Positions 10,181-22,312 of a stretch of 64,000 nt of DNA are shown piece after piece (the stretch's first letter is position 1; each line of letters begins with the position of its first letter). Source of the DNA: Thamnaconus septentrionalis (taxonomy: Eukaryota; Chordata; Actinopteri; Tetraodontiformes; Monacanthidae). The notes beneath the pieces were generated by a model. That model did no database searches. It had not been told where the DNA came from and worked only from the letters and a program-made list of their open reading frames with translations. Where the stretch lies: contig CM020502.1 of NCBI GenBank assembly GCA_009823395.1, positions 625,001-689,000 of the forward strand. The letters are read 5' to 3'. The position numbers and the translations under genes are program-made.

Positions 10181-11320
10181 AAATCCCACAAGCGAAACGC
10201 AAGGTAGGGAAAATGTTTTAACCCGCTAATCAAGACAGCAAGAGTGTCACTGCTCTGCGCCACACACTTTATACTGTGCTAAAAAGGTGATTATTCCAAC
10301 CTCATAGAGCAGAGCCAAACTTGAAAAGTGCAGTTCGGAGCATCATTCCAGTCATTTTTTTTTCTCATCGTGGAAGAGACGCAACCTATTTATCAGTGCG
10401 AATCATCTGCAAAACCTCGAAGCGGAGAAAAACTATGCGATTCTGAAGGGATGAAAGACGAACACGGAATTTTTGCCACCTTTGCATCGCATCCTCAAAG
10501 GTTTTTGCGTTAATGAATGCAGAACGCCCAGAAATGCAGCACCTCAGGAGTCACAAACGCAAATTGCGCTCTAGTAACCTCACCGCAATTTGCATGATAG
10601 ATCGTCAGATATAATGTGCACACCTCAATCACCAGAAGTTGAATATTTAACGGAATACTTTATTTTTGTTGTTGTCAAATAACATGCACATTGGCTTTCT
10701 TCTGAACTCGTGCCAAGAAAGAGACCAAACATCCCCGCAGCCCTGCGCACAGTAAACACACCTTTCCAGGGTCTCTCTCATCCTCTTAAAGGGTAAGTAT
10801 AACATGTTCGCCCCATACTAACAGCAACACAAACTTTAATGAACAGTGGAACACATACAAACTGAACACACGTCAGGAATGTTACAACATGAAAATGAGT
10901 GTGGTTGATTGTACGGGTAAGAACGAATCTGAACCTTTGTATAATTCTAATTAGTCCGATTTTACAAAGAAAAACTGGCGCTCCTGAGCGCTCCGGGAAT
11001 TAAGGCCGCGGTCATGATCTGAAGGCAGTCTAGGCGCGTCAGTATATTTATATTGTTAATTGTGTTATATATACAAATATTTTCTATATACACACACCTC
11101 ATCATCGGAGAGAGTCGCTCTTCAGAGAGGGGAGAGTCGCTCTTACGCCAGAAACACTTTGACAGACGGAAACTGCCTCTGGTTTTGGCTGGTGTTGTTT
11201 ACATCTGTCAAACTGCGTACAGATGTAAGCACAGTCGTTGTGGATCAGGCGCTGTTTCGAATGAAGCGTATTTGCATAGAAGAGGGTGTCATTTTCGACA
11301 TCAAATATTAGTTCCCCTTG

Positions 11321-12160
11321 TCAGTATGAGTTTAGTGCTTCGACAGCTCTTGGATAGAAGCTGCCTCTGAGTCTATTTGTCCTTGAGTGGAGTGACCTGT
11401 CGCGCCTGCCAGAGGGCAACAGGTCAAAGAGGTGATGGCCGGGGTGAAATTTGTCCTTTACAATGTTCTGAGCTCTACTGAGGCAGCGGGAGTTGTAGAT
11501 GTCCAGAAGAGAGGGCAGAGGGCAGCCGATGATCTTCTCTGCTGTCCTTACTATCCTCTGCAGCCTCTTCTTCTCTGCCACAGTGCAGCTGGAGTACCAC
11601 ACCGTGATGGCATAGGTCAGCAGACTCTCTATACTCGAGCGGTAGAAGGTCACCAGAAGCTGGTGTTCAGGTTCTCCCTCCTGAGAACCCTCAGGAAGTG
11701 AAGACACTGCTGGGCCTTCTTTACCACTGCCGCAGTGTTCACAGTCCAAGAGAGGTCTGCTGCGATGTGGACGCCAAGATATTTGAAGGACTCCACCCTC
11801 TCTACACATTCGCGGCAGCTCTGTACTTCCTGAAGTCCAGGATGAGCTCCTTGGTTTTGGCAGTGTTCAGTGTCAGGTTGTTCACTGAACACCACTCTTC
11901 CAGATGGAGGACCTCATCCCGTTAGGCTGCCTTGTTCTCCCCTGTTGTCAGGCCCGCTACCGTCGTGTCATCAGCAAACATGACAATGATGTTCACTGGG
12001 TGGGCGGGCTGCAGTCGGATGTGTAGAGAAAGTAGAGGAGTGGACTCAGCACGCAGCCCTAAGGAGAGCCGATGCTGAGAGTGCGGGTGGATGGGAGGTT
12101 TTGATTGAGTTTTACACGCTGGGGCCTTTTGGTTAGAAAGTCTTTTGACATCACTCATTG
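11321..12160 (-). pseudogene. LINE fragment (CR1/L2-like), reverse transcriptase C-terminal part
   Basis: Read on the minus strand from about 12160 to 11321. FADDTTVAG near 12000 is the catalytic FADD motif of a non-LTR reverse transcriptase. The C-terminal region typical of CR1/L2-like elements follows: ITVWYSSCT, RLQRIVRTAEKIIGCPLPSL and FYPRAVEALN. The frame is broken at about 11900-11925. The 5' part (endonuclease and palm start) and a 3' tail are missing, so this is a fragment cut at both ends. It is antisense to etv6. Confidence 0.8.
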
Positions 12161-12384
12161 CTCATCTTATCACTGCATTGCATTCTATCCCGAAAGCTTG
12201 ACCAGCCTCTATAAAAAAAATGACAGGTCTTTGAAGGTTGTCTTCAATCATATCTTGAGATCTGTGAGAAAACCATTACAGTCAGCAGGTAGATGAACAT
12301 TCAGCCCATTAACCATAAACGTTCACCATGACCACTGCGATCTCTCTCTGCTGATTTTGATCAATGGAGGCGGTCAAGGTAAGT
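12161..12384. other. Spacer between two LINEs
   Basis: Short AT-rich sequence that separates the fragment ending at 12160 from the LINE whose 3' end is at about 12385. Nothing is recognised. Confidence 0.4.
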
Positions 12385-15300
12385 GTCAGTTCAGTTCAGT
12401 TCTTTATTGTTCCTCGAGGGGAAATTTGCTTTGCAGTGCAGTTGAACATACAAGGGGCATTTAAGACAATCAAGACAATGACACCAACAATCACAACCAC
12501 AACAACCATGAGTAAAATACAGAAGATAAGATCTAGCTGCCAATGGAAAACAAATGCTAATAGTAAGTTACAGGACCACATGAAGTGCAATAGATACTGC
12601 AGGCAGATTGAGTCCATCAAGCCTCAGTGCGAATTCAGAGCATTTATTGCACTTGGAATAAATGAAAATTTAAACCTATTGCTTCTAACCTTAGGGAACC
12701 CGTACCGCCGCCCAGAAGGAAGAAGAACAAATTCTCCTAAAAGTGGGTGGTCAGTGCTGGCCAAGATCGACTGTGCCTTCCGCAAAACGTGTCGGTTGTA
12801 GATTTCTGACAGAGAAAGCTGCTGTGTGCCAGTTATCTTGCGGGCACACAGAGATTTCCATACCAGCTAATAATACAAAACATTAAGATAGACTCAATAA
12901 AAAAAAAAATTGTAAAATAAGACCATCAGTGTCTTGTCCACATTAAAAGTGTTTAGTCTGCACAGAAAGTAAAATCTCTGCAGGCCCTTTTTGCAAATTG
13001 CAGACGTGTTGTGGTCGTGATTCAATTTTTATTAATAACTGTACCCAGGTATTTATAGTGTTCCACTGTCTCCACATATGAGCCCTTAATGATGGTTGGG
13101 AGGGTAGTGGGAGAGTTTTTCCTAAAGTCAATGGTCATGTCTTTAGTTTTCAGGACATTTAGCTTCAGAAAGTGGTTGTCACCACTCTACAAAGTCTTCC
13201 AAGACCGGACCATGATCAATCTCTTCCTCCTGGAGCAGGCTGATGAAGACAGTATTGTCCGCAAATTTCAGAAAATGCCTGTCATTGTATTTGCTCTAGC
13301 AATCATTTGTATAAAGAGTATATAATAGAGGCGACTGGACACACCCCTGTGGTGAGCCTGTAGATGACAGCCGCTTCTGGGAAGAAACACAATTAACCCT
13401 TACTATCTGCGGCCTACAAGTTAAAAAATCCAGCCCCCATTTCACCAGTCCAGCATCAAGATTAAAATCTGACAATAATTTATTGACTAAAATATGTGGC
13501 TGAATTGTATTGAAAGCCGATGAGAAATCTAAAAATAAAAGCTGAGAATGTGTTTTTGTACCCTCAAGATGCTTGTAAAGGTAATTGAACAGAGTGATGG
13601 TTGCATCCTCTACCCCTCTGCTGGCCCGAGAAGCAAATTATATTGGGTCAAGCAGGCTCTGAACCTTTTCGATGAGAATTTGTTTCATCACCCGCTCAAA
13701 ACTCTTCATCACTATTGAAGTCAAGGCCACAGGCCGCAGATCATTAAGTTCCTTTGGAGATCTAATTTTAGCCACAGGTACTACAATAGACTGCTTCTAT
13801 GGCTTGGAGACCTTATTCTGGCAGAGTGACAGATTAAAAATATCAGAATAAATATCACACAATTGAGCTGCACAAACTTTCAGCAGTTTCCCAGTGATCA
13901 TATCAGGCCCAGGGCTCTTCCTGATTTTACATTTGGAAAATATGTGTTTAACAAAAATGGCACTGATTGTAAGCTGGGTGTTGACAGTAATGTCATTTAA
14001 GGAATCAAATATATCACAGTGATCTTTAGTAAAATCATGTTCATCATTAAAACGTAAATAAAAATCATTCAACGCATTCGCAATTCCTGAATTTGAGTCA
14101 AATTCAGGTCACTGATCCCAAATTATTCTTCTTATCTCCTCCTCTCTTGGCCTTCATAACATCCCATACAGCCCTCAGGTCATTACTGTGAAACTTCCCC
14201 TCTATTTTACTCTGATATTGTAGTTTTGCCCTTTCAATTTCAAACCTGACTTATTTTTTAGCTTCAATCCCATCCCTACTGTCACCATAGAGAAAAGCGT
14301 TGTGTTTCCTATGCAGTGCATCCTTAACTGCCTTCTTCAGCCAGGGTTGATTACCCTGAAACACCTTGACCCATTTAGTCGGTATGATTAAGTTTTTCAA
14401 ATGAAGAGTAGAGGGAGATATCACCTCAGTCATTTCATCAAGAGTTGACAAAGAGTGCTTGAAAACGTCCCATTCTGTGCACTTGAGGGCTCCCCTTAGT
14501 TCCTCAATTGCATCCTCAGTCTGCATCTCTTTTGAGAAGCGGCTTGTAGGTTGGGATAAGGAGGGTAATGTTATGGTCAGAAGAACCAATAGGGGGCAGA
14601 GCTATGGACTTGTAAGCATCTTTAACTGTACCGTAGCATAAGTCAATGGTTTTTTTCTAGTCTGGGAGGGCAAGAGAGATACTGCTAAAAAGTGTTAATC
14701 GATTTCAGATTGCAGTGATTAAAATCACCAAGGACAAAGCAAGGAGCATCTGGAGAGAGGGACTGGAGCTTTTGTGTAACATTTTGCATGGTTGTTACAG
14801 CATTTTTTTGCATTAGCTTTGGGGTGTATGTATGCAACAGTGAGAAATATCTGGGGAAATTCACAAGGGAGGTAGTGGGGCCACAGAGACACAGACCACA
14901 GCTCTATGTCTTCAGTACACACAGTCTCTCTGACAGTGAATTTCTTGTACCACTGCTGATTGACATACAGGCAGACCCCGCCTCTTTGGGATTTCAATGT
15001 GACGACAGCATCCCTGTCAAGCCTTACCGGAACTCCAAAACCGGTGAGCGTAAGGTCGGTGTTCAGATCCTCAGGAGTGAGCCATGTTTCTGTAAAAGCC
15101 ATGACACAGGCGTCTCTGAATTTCTCCAGTTCAGTGAAGTGTCACAGTCTTGGATCTCATCCATCTTATTCCTTATTGACTGAGCATTGCAGAGTATCAT
15201 CGAGGCGAGTGGTATGCGGCGCCGTGTCAGCCGCTTCAGTGTCTGCCTGACGCTGCCCCGTCTTCTGCGTTTCCGCACTTTGTATCTCTTTTTTCCCCCA

Positions 15301-15635
15301 TGTACCTTTTTTTGAGGTCTCATGTTGGCAAAAGACCTCTGCAAGTAAATGATCTTCTGTAACCAAGTTCAAACGTGTATGTGGGTGCTTTGATCCCGTA
15401 GATTCAGTAAAAATTCTCAAAAGTACTGAATCCTGCTTGTGAGCGGGTGGCATGGTTCGACCAGACTCGAACGAACCAAGTCCATGCAACAATCAAAAAT
15501 AACAGCTCCATTTAACGTAGATCCGACTCAGGTTATTGGTTGTTCCCAACCGGAACTCTGAACACTCCAAATCTCTCAACATCCAGACAGACTGCAACTG
15601 CATGTCGCTACTCGCGCAGCGCCATACTCTGATGT
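12385..15635 (-). mobile_element. Near full-length LINE (CR1/Rex1/L2-like), minus strand
   Basis: The 3' end is at 12385, where the minus strand runs into AATAAAGAACTGAACTGAAC, a short tandem tail. The 5' part reaches about 15635. The order on the minus strand is 5' leader, basic segment, endonuclease, linker, reverse transcriptase, 3' UTR, as expected for one LINE of the Jockey/CR1 group. It is about 3.25 kb, near the usual length of a short CR1/Rex1 element, but heavily mutated. It appears to have entered the uncharacterised transposon gene that continues at 15590-17330. Confidence 0.75.
12950..15345 (-). pseudogene. LINE endonuclease and reverse transcriptase, dead
   Basis: From the 5' end on the minus strand: a basic stretch, the endonuclease motif ILCNAQSIRNKMDE (about 15180), FTETWLTPEDLN (about 15095) and RGGVCLYV; a linker with PWLKKAVKDALHRKHNAF (about 14320); the RT entry KSPGPDMITGKLL (about 13905); RT motif FLDFSSAFNTIQP (about 13515); SPQGCV (about 13355); and FADNTVF at about 13250-13265. 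The last should be FADD: its second catalytic Asp is Asn here, encoded by AAT. With the several frameshifts and stops, this means no activity. The substrate would have been LINE RNA reverse-transcribed at a nicked target. Confidence 0.8.
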
Positions 15636-17330
15636 GATGTCTGTGATGAATATGGTTTTAGCTGCAGCCGGTAGACTTTTGAAGGTGAGCTCTGACATGG
15701 TCTTCACTGTTTGTGGCACATCACGCATGTAGAATGAGGAGTTTCCATCTTGAATGAGTTGAATGAGCTAAAGTATAGGTCATTAGGTCTGAGATGCTTA
15801 TTTATGACTTTAGTTGTTGTGATTTGACAGAGATCTGAAAGATGAACCCACTTGTGGCCTAGTATTCGATAGTTTGATGCAACAAGCTTCCTTTTGGGTG
15901 TGATAGATGACATTAGCTATGTTTACATGCGCACATTTCTCCAATCCGATCTAAACCTTGGTTGATCGGAAATTCCAAATCCACTGTTCACATGGACACT
16001 AAATAAAATGATCCGATCGTGATGTGTGTATACATGCACCAAGCGTTTAATCAGAATTAATCATTTGGGCATGCGCGGAATTTGTCTAATTTTCCGGAAA
16101 TAGAAGTAGAAGAAGAAGCTATACTTCCGCCTGTGTTGTAAATAAACGCTGCGTTGCCCGCACGTCCTCGGCTTGTTCACAAGCCTTCAAACTTTTCCAG
16201 CGTTTTTTTATTTGGTCTATCGTTTCATTTATGTTTTGTGAAAAAATGACCAGCTGCCGCTTAGGCGGCAAAGCGTCACGCAGACGTAGCACACATGCGC
16301 AGTGGAGATGGTCCGAGACAGGATCCGAATAGGTGTGTACATGGACGCCATTCGGAATAATGATCTGCATAAACTACCTCTCTCGTTAGGAATAAAATTT
16401 TGTTCCGAATGGACCGGATCGGATCAGAATCCTCCGATTGACGTGTTTACGTGAAGCCTTTTTAATCTGATTGGGCCTTTATTCCGATTATTTGTGTCTA
16501 TGTAAATGCAGCTATTGTCTTGAGTCTGTTCCTCTTTATATGATCAAAGAAAAGGACCTTTTTTGTTTGAAGTCGATCACGGACACACTCCTCTTTCCGA
16601 GCTTTGCCATTTTTCAGGGCATTCAGCACATCATAGCACACTTTTTCTGGCATAGCTGCTAATGAAGTCAAACTTGTCAAGGGCTGAGAAGTCTCAGGTT
16701 GAAATGGGTTGATAAAACTCTGAAATGCTTTGAATGTTTGCTGAACTTCCTTCTCAGACTAAGTGATTTCTGATCTTAGATCTGTTTGCTGCTTCTCTGT
16801 ATGTTCACCTCAGATGCTTGTCAATCTCCACATCTCTTATACATACTCTCCTTTGGCATGGGCAGTCAGGATATGGCATTGGCTGGCTTCATACTTACTA
16901 CAGAATGTGTTTCAGACCGTGACTTTGAATTGAGCAATTTAATGGCTGTCTCTTCTATCGTTTTGTCGGAGTGGCAGCGGTTGCCTGGGATATGTGATCT
17001 AGACACACTGATTGCTCCAGCACGCAAAAGTTTCTCATATCCTGGATGTGTTTCCTCAGTGTGTTCAAGAAAGTATCCGAGGTATGTGAGGAATCTAGCA
17101 TTTTTCTTCTGGTCTAAGCAGAAAAAGAGGTCTGGCATGTTATTCAGGGTGCCTTTGTATTCTCCGTAGTCATTCAGTTGGACTGCATGATTCATTGACA
17201 GGACGAGCCAGGTGCATTCCATGTATTCCATCCAGAACTGTCCCGTTTCTCCCAGCTCCCCATTTCTCACTGCTTTTCTGAATGCATGATATTCTGCCAT
17301 GTGTTTAGATACGTCATCTGTTTAATGTTG
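15590..17330 (-). pseudogene. Uncharacterised transposon-borne protein, broken and interrupted
   Basis: The longest open stretch is 16866-17300, with a start at MAEYHAFRKAVRN. It holds GQFWMEYME, MPDLFFCLDQKKNARFLTYL, ETHPGYEKLLRAGAISVSRS and HSDKTIEETAIKLLNS. The reading continues after breaks with VRDRLQTKKVLFFDHIKRNR (about 16600), then after the element at 15915-16513 with TPKRKLVASNYRILGHKWVH (about 15900-15840) and MSELTFKSLPAAAK. I recognise this layout from memory as a large unnamed protein family that recurs in fish and invertebrate genomes, probably carried by transposons. Function and catalytic residues are unknown to me. The LINE at 12385-15635 cuts its 3' part. Confidence 0.5.
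15915..16513. mobile_element. DNA transposon (Harbinger-like) with ATT target duplication
   Basis: A 599-bp insertion with inverted ends AGCTATGTTTACATG and, reversed from the right, AGCTGCATTTACATA. ATT flanks both sides (15912-15914 and 16514-16516), a 3-bp duplication as in PIF/Harbinger elements. It interrupts the protein at 15590-17330. A minus-strand frame at 16119-16370 includes DQIKKRWKSLKACEQ, which resembles a Myb/SANT-type helix as carried by Harbinger accessory proteins; that match is weak. Confidence 0.6.
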
Positions 17331-18595
17331 CACCTTGATACCCTAATCCACCTGGGGCATAACATTATTCACTTTTCATGTAATTCACTCAGATAGTATA
17401 GTACTACATAACTCAAGTCCCAACTAGTGTCTAAAGTTTATCTTAGATGCAGAAAATGTGCTTGATCCCATTTGGAATGGTAATACTGGGATTTTCTTTT
17501 TTCTCCGATTTGGGGTACAGTGAAGAACTATCCTCTAGATAGAAAGTTCATCTTGGACTTAAACTGAAGCTCAGAAATGTAGGAAGTTTTGAACGTACGT
17601 TTGAGGCATGTAAAACGTTTGAAATTGATCACTTTTGATGGCTTTTTTTTTTTTTGTGTGTTTGGGGTATGTTTATGGTGATATTTGAGAATTGAATTCC
17701 CAAAAGGTTTGTTGTTTTTTGGCCCTGAGACCAAACGTCCCCAAGTTAGGGGTGGTCACTATCAACTTGTGATGGCCCAAGGTATGAGATAACAGGAAAT
17801 CATAGTGATAAAAAACATCCTGAGGGGTGGACCTGGCTCCTGGCTTATTGTAGACTGTAAAGATTTAGATAACTTTGGTGCTGCAACAAAGTTTCACAAA
17901 TTAAATTCTCAGCCGAGGTGCATTTGAAGCAGCGTACGGGAACCAATTATGTCGTCGAGCTTCGGAGGCTGACAGCTAAATGCAAAAAGCACAGCTGGGT
18001 AATACTTGCCTCTCTAGTCCTCTTCTGCTCCAACACTGGTGAAACACTGGTCAAAATCAGCGTTTTTTTTATAACCCCAGTCTGTTTGACACACTAAACA
18101 CGGTTATTGAGTCATCAAATTCGGCAAACACGTGAACACAGGTCCTGACATTTGGCTTGCAAAGTATCAGATGAATCGGACAAACGGCGCCACCTACAGA
18201 GCCACGAATAGCTGCCCTGTGCACATTGAACCCATTGAGGCGGTCTTCTTGTCTCAGCTCAAAGCCTGCAGGGATTAAGGAGGAGGGGGGGGAAAAAGTG
18301 GCAGGGAGGAGGGGTGCTCCCAGACACACACCCTGTGTCCCTGGCTCACTTGAACTTAAATAGACAAATAAGAAAAAATACATTATTTCGTTTCCATTTG
18401 GAAGGTGGCCCAGCTATCATTCAAAACCCCACGTGTTTGTCTCCTCAAGGCCTATAATTTACACTTGACAGCTTTGACCAAAAACAATCAGAAAGTGCAA
18501 AATCTGCATCATTAGCTTACACATATGGTAAAATGGATATGATTTAGACCTCTTCCAGTTCTCATTCCACACACTAAACATGCTTCAAAACTAAT
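17331..18595. other. Non-coding stretch
   Basis: I see no gene or clear repeat. A T-rich run lies near 17641-17655. Further decayed 5' sequence of the transposon protein that ends at 17330 may extend into its left part, but I cannot follow it. Confidence 0.4.
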
Positions 18596-18935
18596 CGGGG
18601 TTGTCGACAGAGGTCGGCGAGGGTTGACATGATTTTAAAGGGGTCGGGGGGGTGTCAGGAGGGGTCGAGAGTTGCCGGGGAGGGTTAGCGGGTTTCGTTG
18701 GCGTCGGCAGGGAATGGCAGGTCTCAGCAGACATCTGCAAGGATCAGCAGGCGTAAGGCAGGATTCTGAAGGGGTCGGTAGGCGTCAGAAGTAGTTGGCA
18801 GGTGTCGGGCCGGCATCGGCAGGGATTGCCATGATTCCGAAGGGGTCAACAGGCGTTGGGTGGCGTCGGCAGGTGTTGGGGGTCATCGGCGAGTGTCGGC
18901 AGGTGGCGGACATTGTCGGTGCGTGGCGGCCTCTG
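18596..18935 (+). repeat. Degenerate minisatellite based on GGCGTCGGCAGG
   Basis: About 340 bases of loosely repeated G-rich units such as GGGGTCGG, GGCGTCGGCAGG and GGTGTCGGC at spacings of about 12 to 30 bases. Strand asymmetry is strong, with G far above C. It ends where GTGGCGGCCTCTGTGG begins. It shows no coding pattern. Confidence 0.75.
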
Positions 18936-19732
18936 TGGCTCAGTCCCGCAAACCCTGCTTGCAGGTTTAATTAGATATGAGGCAGCGGCCGCCAGGTTGA
19001 GGAGCACCGAGATGAAGAAAGTGTTTTTTGTACATGCTTTCCTTGGTTCCCGTACGGACAACTGAGGGAGATGATTCAAAATGTTCTATTAACCATTTAG
19101 AAATTGTCCACACGATCAGTTTTAAGTAGTGATTGGAGTGATTTTTTTTTGTTTTCAGGTCATCTAATGAGGTCAATTAAAGTCGATCAGTCGATTAATC
19201 ACGATTAATCATCATTGCTAATGTGTGCCTTCCACCAAGACCATTATAATAAACAACAAGCCCAAACACACAAAACTTGACATACTTGAGATAAAATAAA
19301 GTACTTATCTCACCTGAGTTCAAAGATACTTTCTTTCCATTGTTTGTTCCGTTGTTTCTTCTATTTACACACTCAAACAAAAAGGCCTAAAACATTGACT
19401 AGTTATTGAAAGAATTTGCTTTCCCCAGTAACTTTTTTGGGATTGTGTCAACTCAAAAAGTTGGTATATCGTCCCCATCAACCTTTCTTACATGATAGAA
19501 GAACTCAGTTCCACTGTGTCTGACCGTGCTGCACCACTCAGGAAGGCAGTTCATCGGATCTCAATATCAGTTGTGATTGTTTGGCTTCCCACGATCACAG
19601 ACAACGAGACAATTCAGCTCAAACCATTATCATGCTGCTGGTATTAGTCCAATACCAATGTTCGGATCGATATTATCGCTATGTGGACCGATCTGCCAAC
19701 GCTAGCAGATGGAGCCCGAAGTTCTAGTTGTT
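18936..19732. other. Non-coding stretch
   Basis: I see no supported exon. The sequence runs from the minisatellite to the GAATCAGAATCAG tail of the next LINE. Confidence 0.4.
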
Positions 19733-20405
19733 GTTATCAGAATCAGAATCAGAATGAGAAACACGTTTATTGCCAAGTAGGTTTAACACTTACGAGGAAT
19801 TTGCTGTGGTGTGGTTGGTGCTTTAGAGGACAGCAGAACAAAAAGAGGGCAGCAACTATACTAAAAATATACTAAAAATATACAGAAGGGTGTCAGATAT
19901 ACAAAATATACAAATGGGATAAGTTACAGTTTACAATTTACAAGCAATGGCAGATAACATGAATTGACAATGGTACAACAAGGATTGTAGTGCAAAGAGT
20001 GAGTGCAGGGTAGAAAGCTGATGGAGTGCATTTTGTCTATGGGTGGGGGGTTGGGGGGACACGAGAGCCGTTAATCAGAGCAGTTGCGGATGGAAAAAAG
20101 CAGTTCTTGTGGCGGGAGGTTCTGGTCCTGATGGACCTCAGCATTCTGCCAGAGCGAAGGGGCACAAACAGTCCGTGAGCGGGATGGGAGGGATCTGCTA
20201 TGATCCTGCCTGCACGCCTCACTGTCCGGGAGGTGTACAGGTCATGTAGGGGTGGGAGGTTGCATCCAATCACCTTCTCAGCTGAGTGGATGATACGCTG
20301 CAGTCTGCACTTGTCCTTGGCAGTGGCTGCAGCGTGCCAGATGGTGATGGAGGGTGTGAGGATGGACTCAATAATGGCAGTATAAATGGGTGACAAATGT
20401 AACAT
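19733..20405 (-). pseudogene. 5'-truncated LINE 3' end (L2-like)
   Basis: On the minus strand the end is a TGATTCTGATTCTGATA tail at about 19733-19752, preceded by an AATAAACGTGTTTCT-type 3' UTR. The upstream coding end at 20037-20405 holds YTAIIESILTPSITIWH, RLQRIIHSAEKVIGCNLPPL and CFFPSATALIN. This is the C-terminal region of a CR1/L2-like reverse transcriptase, about 120 codons in one frame. Truncation at the 5' side (20405) is the usual outcome of target-primed reverse transcription. It is a different copy and subtype from the LINE at 11321-12160, with which it shares the RLQRI-AEK-IGC block. Confidence 0.8.
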
Positions 20406-21068
20406 CCAAGTAATTCATATGTATTTTTTCAAATTAGCCAATAATCATGCTTCATAACTAATCATTTCCATCCTCCGGCCTCACACACAAGTGATGTTCG
20501 GCACAACTCGCTTCATCTACACTGATTGGCTGTGCGTCCACAGCCGACGTGCAGCAAGACGTCGACTGCAATCATTCGCCCACAGGAAGCACAACGCAGC
20601 GGCGGGCAGCCCCTTTGGTGTCTGCGCTTCAAGGAGACTCTAGGCGTCAATTTTTCAGTCATGTGGCTCTGCGGTGTGTGTGTTTTTTTCTTTTTTCTTT
20701 TTTAAAGGGGCCGCGTCTGAGTCATAGTAATGAGCTCTCAGAGACAGTGGTGGTGTGGCGGTAGCCGGTAAGGCGCCCAATTATCCGCTAGCACCTGTCG
20801 AAGTCGGTCACGGCTGCTTCCAGACGGCAGCGGCGGCATGCTAGCGGTCCCACCACTCTGCTCTTGGCTGTTTGTCCTCTGTTCTGTCACAGTGAGGGGA
20901 GGGGTGACCACGGCACATCAGCGCCCGCCCGATTGGTGTTTTGCTTTTCTTGAGAGATGATGATAGATGATTTTTAACTCGTGACTTTTGGCTAGAAAGC
21001 TCCATTCTTCTCTTTAATTAAGGATAATTTTCTCTACATGCAGACACACACACACAAATATATGTATA

Positions 21069-21107
<39 letters not shown>

Positions 21108-21488
21108 CCAGAAAACACAGTTATAACAAAGACATCCAACAGAAACAGAATGAGCTAGAAATTTGCTGTAAATTAGAATAAATAACACACTCAACAATGT
21201 TGCTATGTTATATTTAACACTTTTAGTTCAATCTGCCTGAATCTGGAAAACAGAAATTAACATCCTTGAGTTGCAAGTTGACCCAGTGATTGCTGCGCGT
21301 TTTCCTGTCCTTCCCTTTTGCACTTGCACATGTGATTTGAAAGGAGCCTCAACACTTTTGTGGCTTCACGGGCAAAAACAATGTTGCTCTCAGCATAATT
21401 TCTCAGGCAGGGTGGAAATGTAATTCGTGCCTCGGGTGCCTGCTTGTAACCAGTTTACCGCAGTTCTCTGTAACTTCCTTCGTAACTT
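20406..21488. other. Non-coding stretch with a TG microsatellite
   Basis: A TATG/TG microsatellite lies at about 21058-21102. No gene is supported. A 16-bp half of the target duplication of the next SINE occupies 21473-21488. Confidence 0.5.
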
Positions 21489-21854
21489 CCATCCATCCAT
21501 TTATTTTCCATACCCGCTTCTCCTCGAGCTCAGGGTCACGGGGGTCTGCTGGAGTCTATCCCAGCTGTCATAGGGCGTAGGCAGGGTACATCCACAATGT
21601 CAATTCGTCACAGGGCCACATAGAGACAAACAACCATTCACACTCACATACACACCTATGGAAAATTTAGAGTTTCCAATTGACCTCACATGCATGTTTT
21701 TGGACTGTGGGAGGAAGCCTGAGAACCCGGGGAGCCCACGCAGACACAGGGAGAACATGCAAACTCCACACAGAAAGGTCCCAGGCCCGGAATCTAACCC
21801 ACAACCTTCTTGCTGTGAGGCGGCAGCACAAACCACTGCACCACCATGTCACCA
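21489..21854 (-). mobile_element. tRNA-derived SINE copy 1
   Basis: On the minus strand the element starts with a tRNA-like head, including an A-box-like TGGTGCAGTGG and a B-box-like GGGTTAGATTCC, continues with the conserved body (TGTGTGGAGTTTGCATG, CATGCATGTGAGGTCAATT) and ends in a GGAT tail at 21489. Imperfect target repeats flank it: ACTTCCTTCGTAACTT (21473-21488) and ACTCCTTTGTAACTT (21855-21869). It is transcribed by RNA polymerase III and moved by a partner LINE. Frames inside it are not genes. Confidence 0.85.
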
Positions 21855-21970
21855 ACTCCTTTGTAACTTATTAAACGTTTTTTTCTTTTTCCTGTGAGAG
21901 CGCAAATTGAGAAAAATCCAGTGCAGTGGAATAGGATTCGCTTACTTTCATTATTAGATAATAATAATAT

Positions 21971-21971
21971 T

Positions 21972-22016
<45 letters not shown>
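21971..22016 (+). repeat. TC/TA compound microsatellite
   Basis: A TC run passes directly into a TA run. Confidence 0.95.
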
Positions 22017-22021
<5 letters not shown>

Positions 22022-22312
22022 ATAGTATAGTAGATTTTTCTCGCTTAAGTCACAAACACAAAACAAAGACCATTATGCAGCATGCTTATTTTGAGCCTTA
22101 TTCTCTTCACATGATGAAAGAAATAAAACAATCTCCTGAGTTATCAGATTAATTTTCCTACTTGGGCTGTTTGCTTTTTTGTAAGTGAAACACAGCACTG
22201 CTCTGCTTCAACTTAATCGAGGCAGTGCAAATCATTGTTTTTTCAACTCTCGAGTTGCACAATCCTCAGTCGGACTACCGCACGCATGGGAAAAGCTACT
22301 AAATACATTTTC

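Larger units (their letters stand above)
6495..11320. other. Long non-coding stretch with no supported gene
   Basis: I see no coding exon. Short AAT repeats lie near 6594-6610. A guanine-rich run that can form a quadruplex lies at 6811-6838, a TG microsatellite at 7475-7523, and an imperfect direct duplication at about 9905-10180. The frames in this region are all short, overlap on both strands and show no domain. Unmasked older repeats may be present. It is consistent with intron. Confidence 0.5.
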
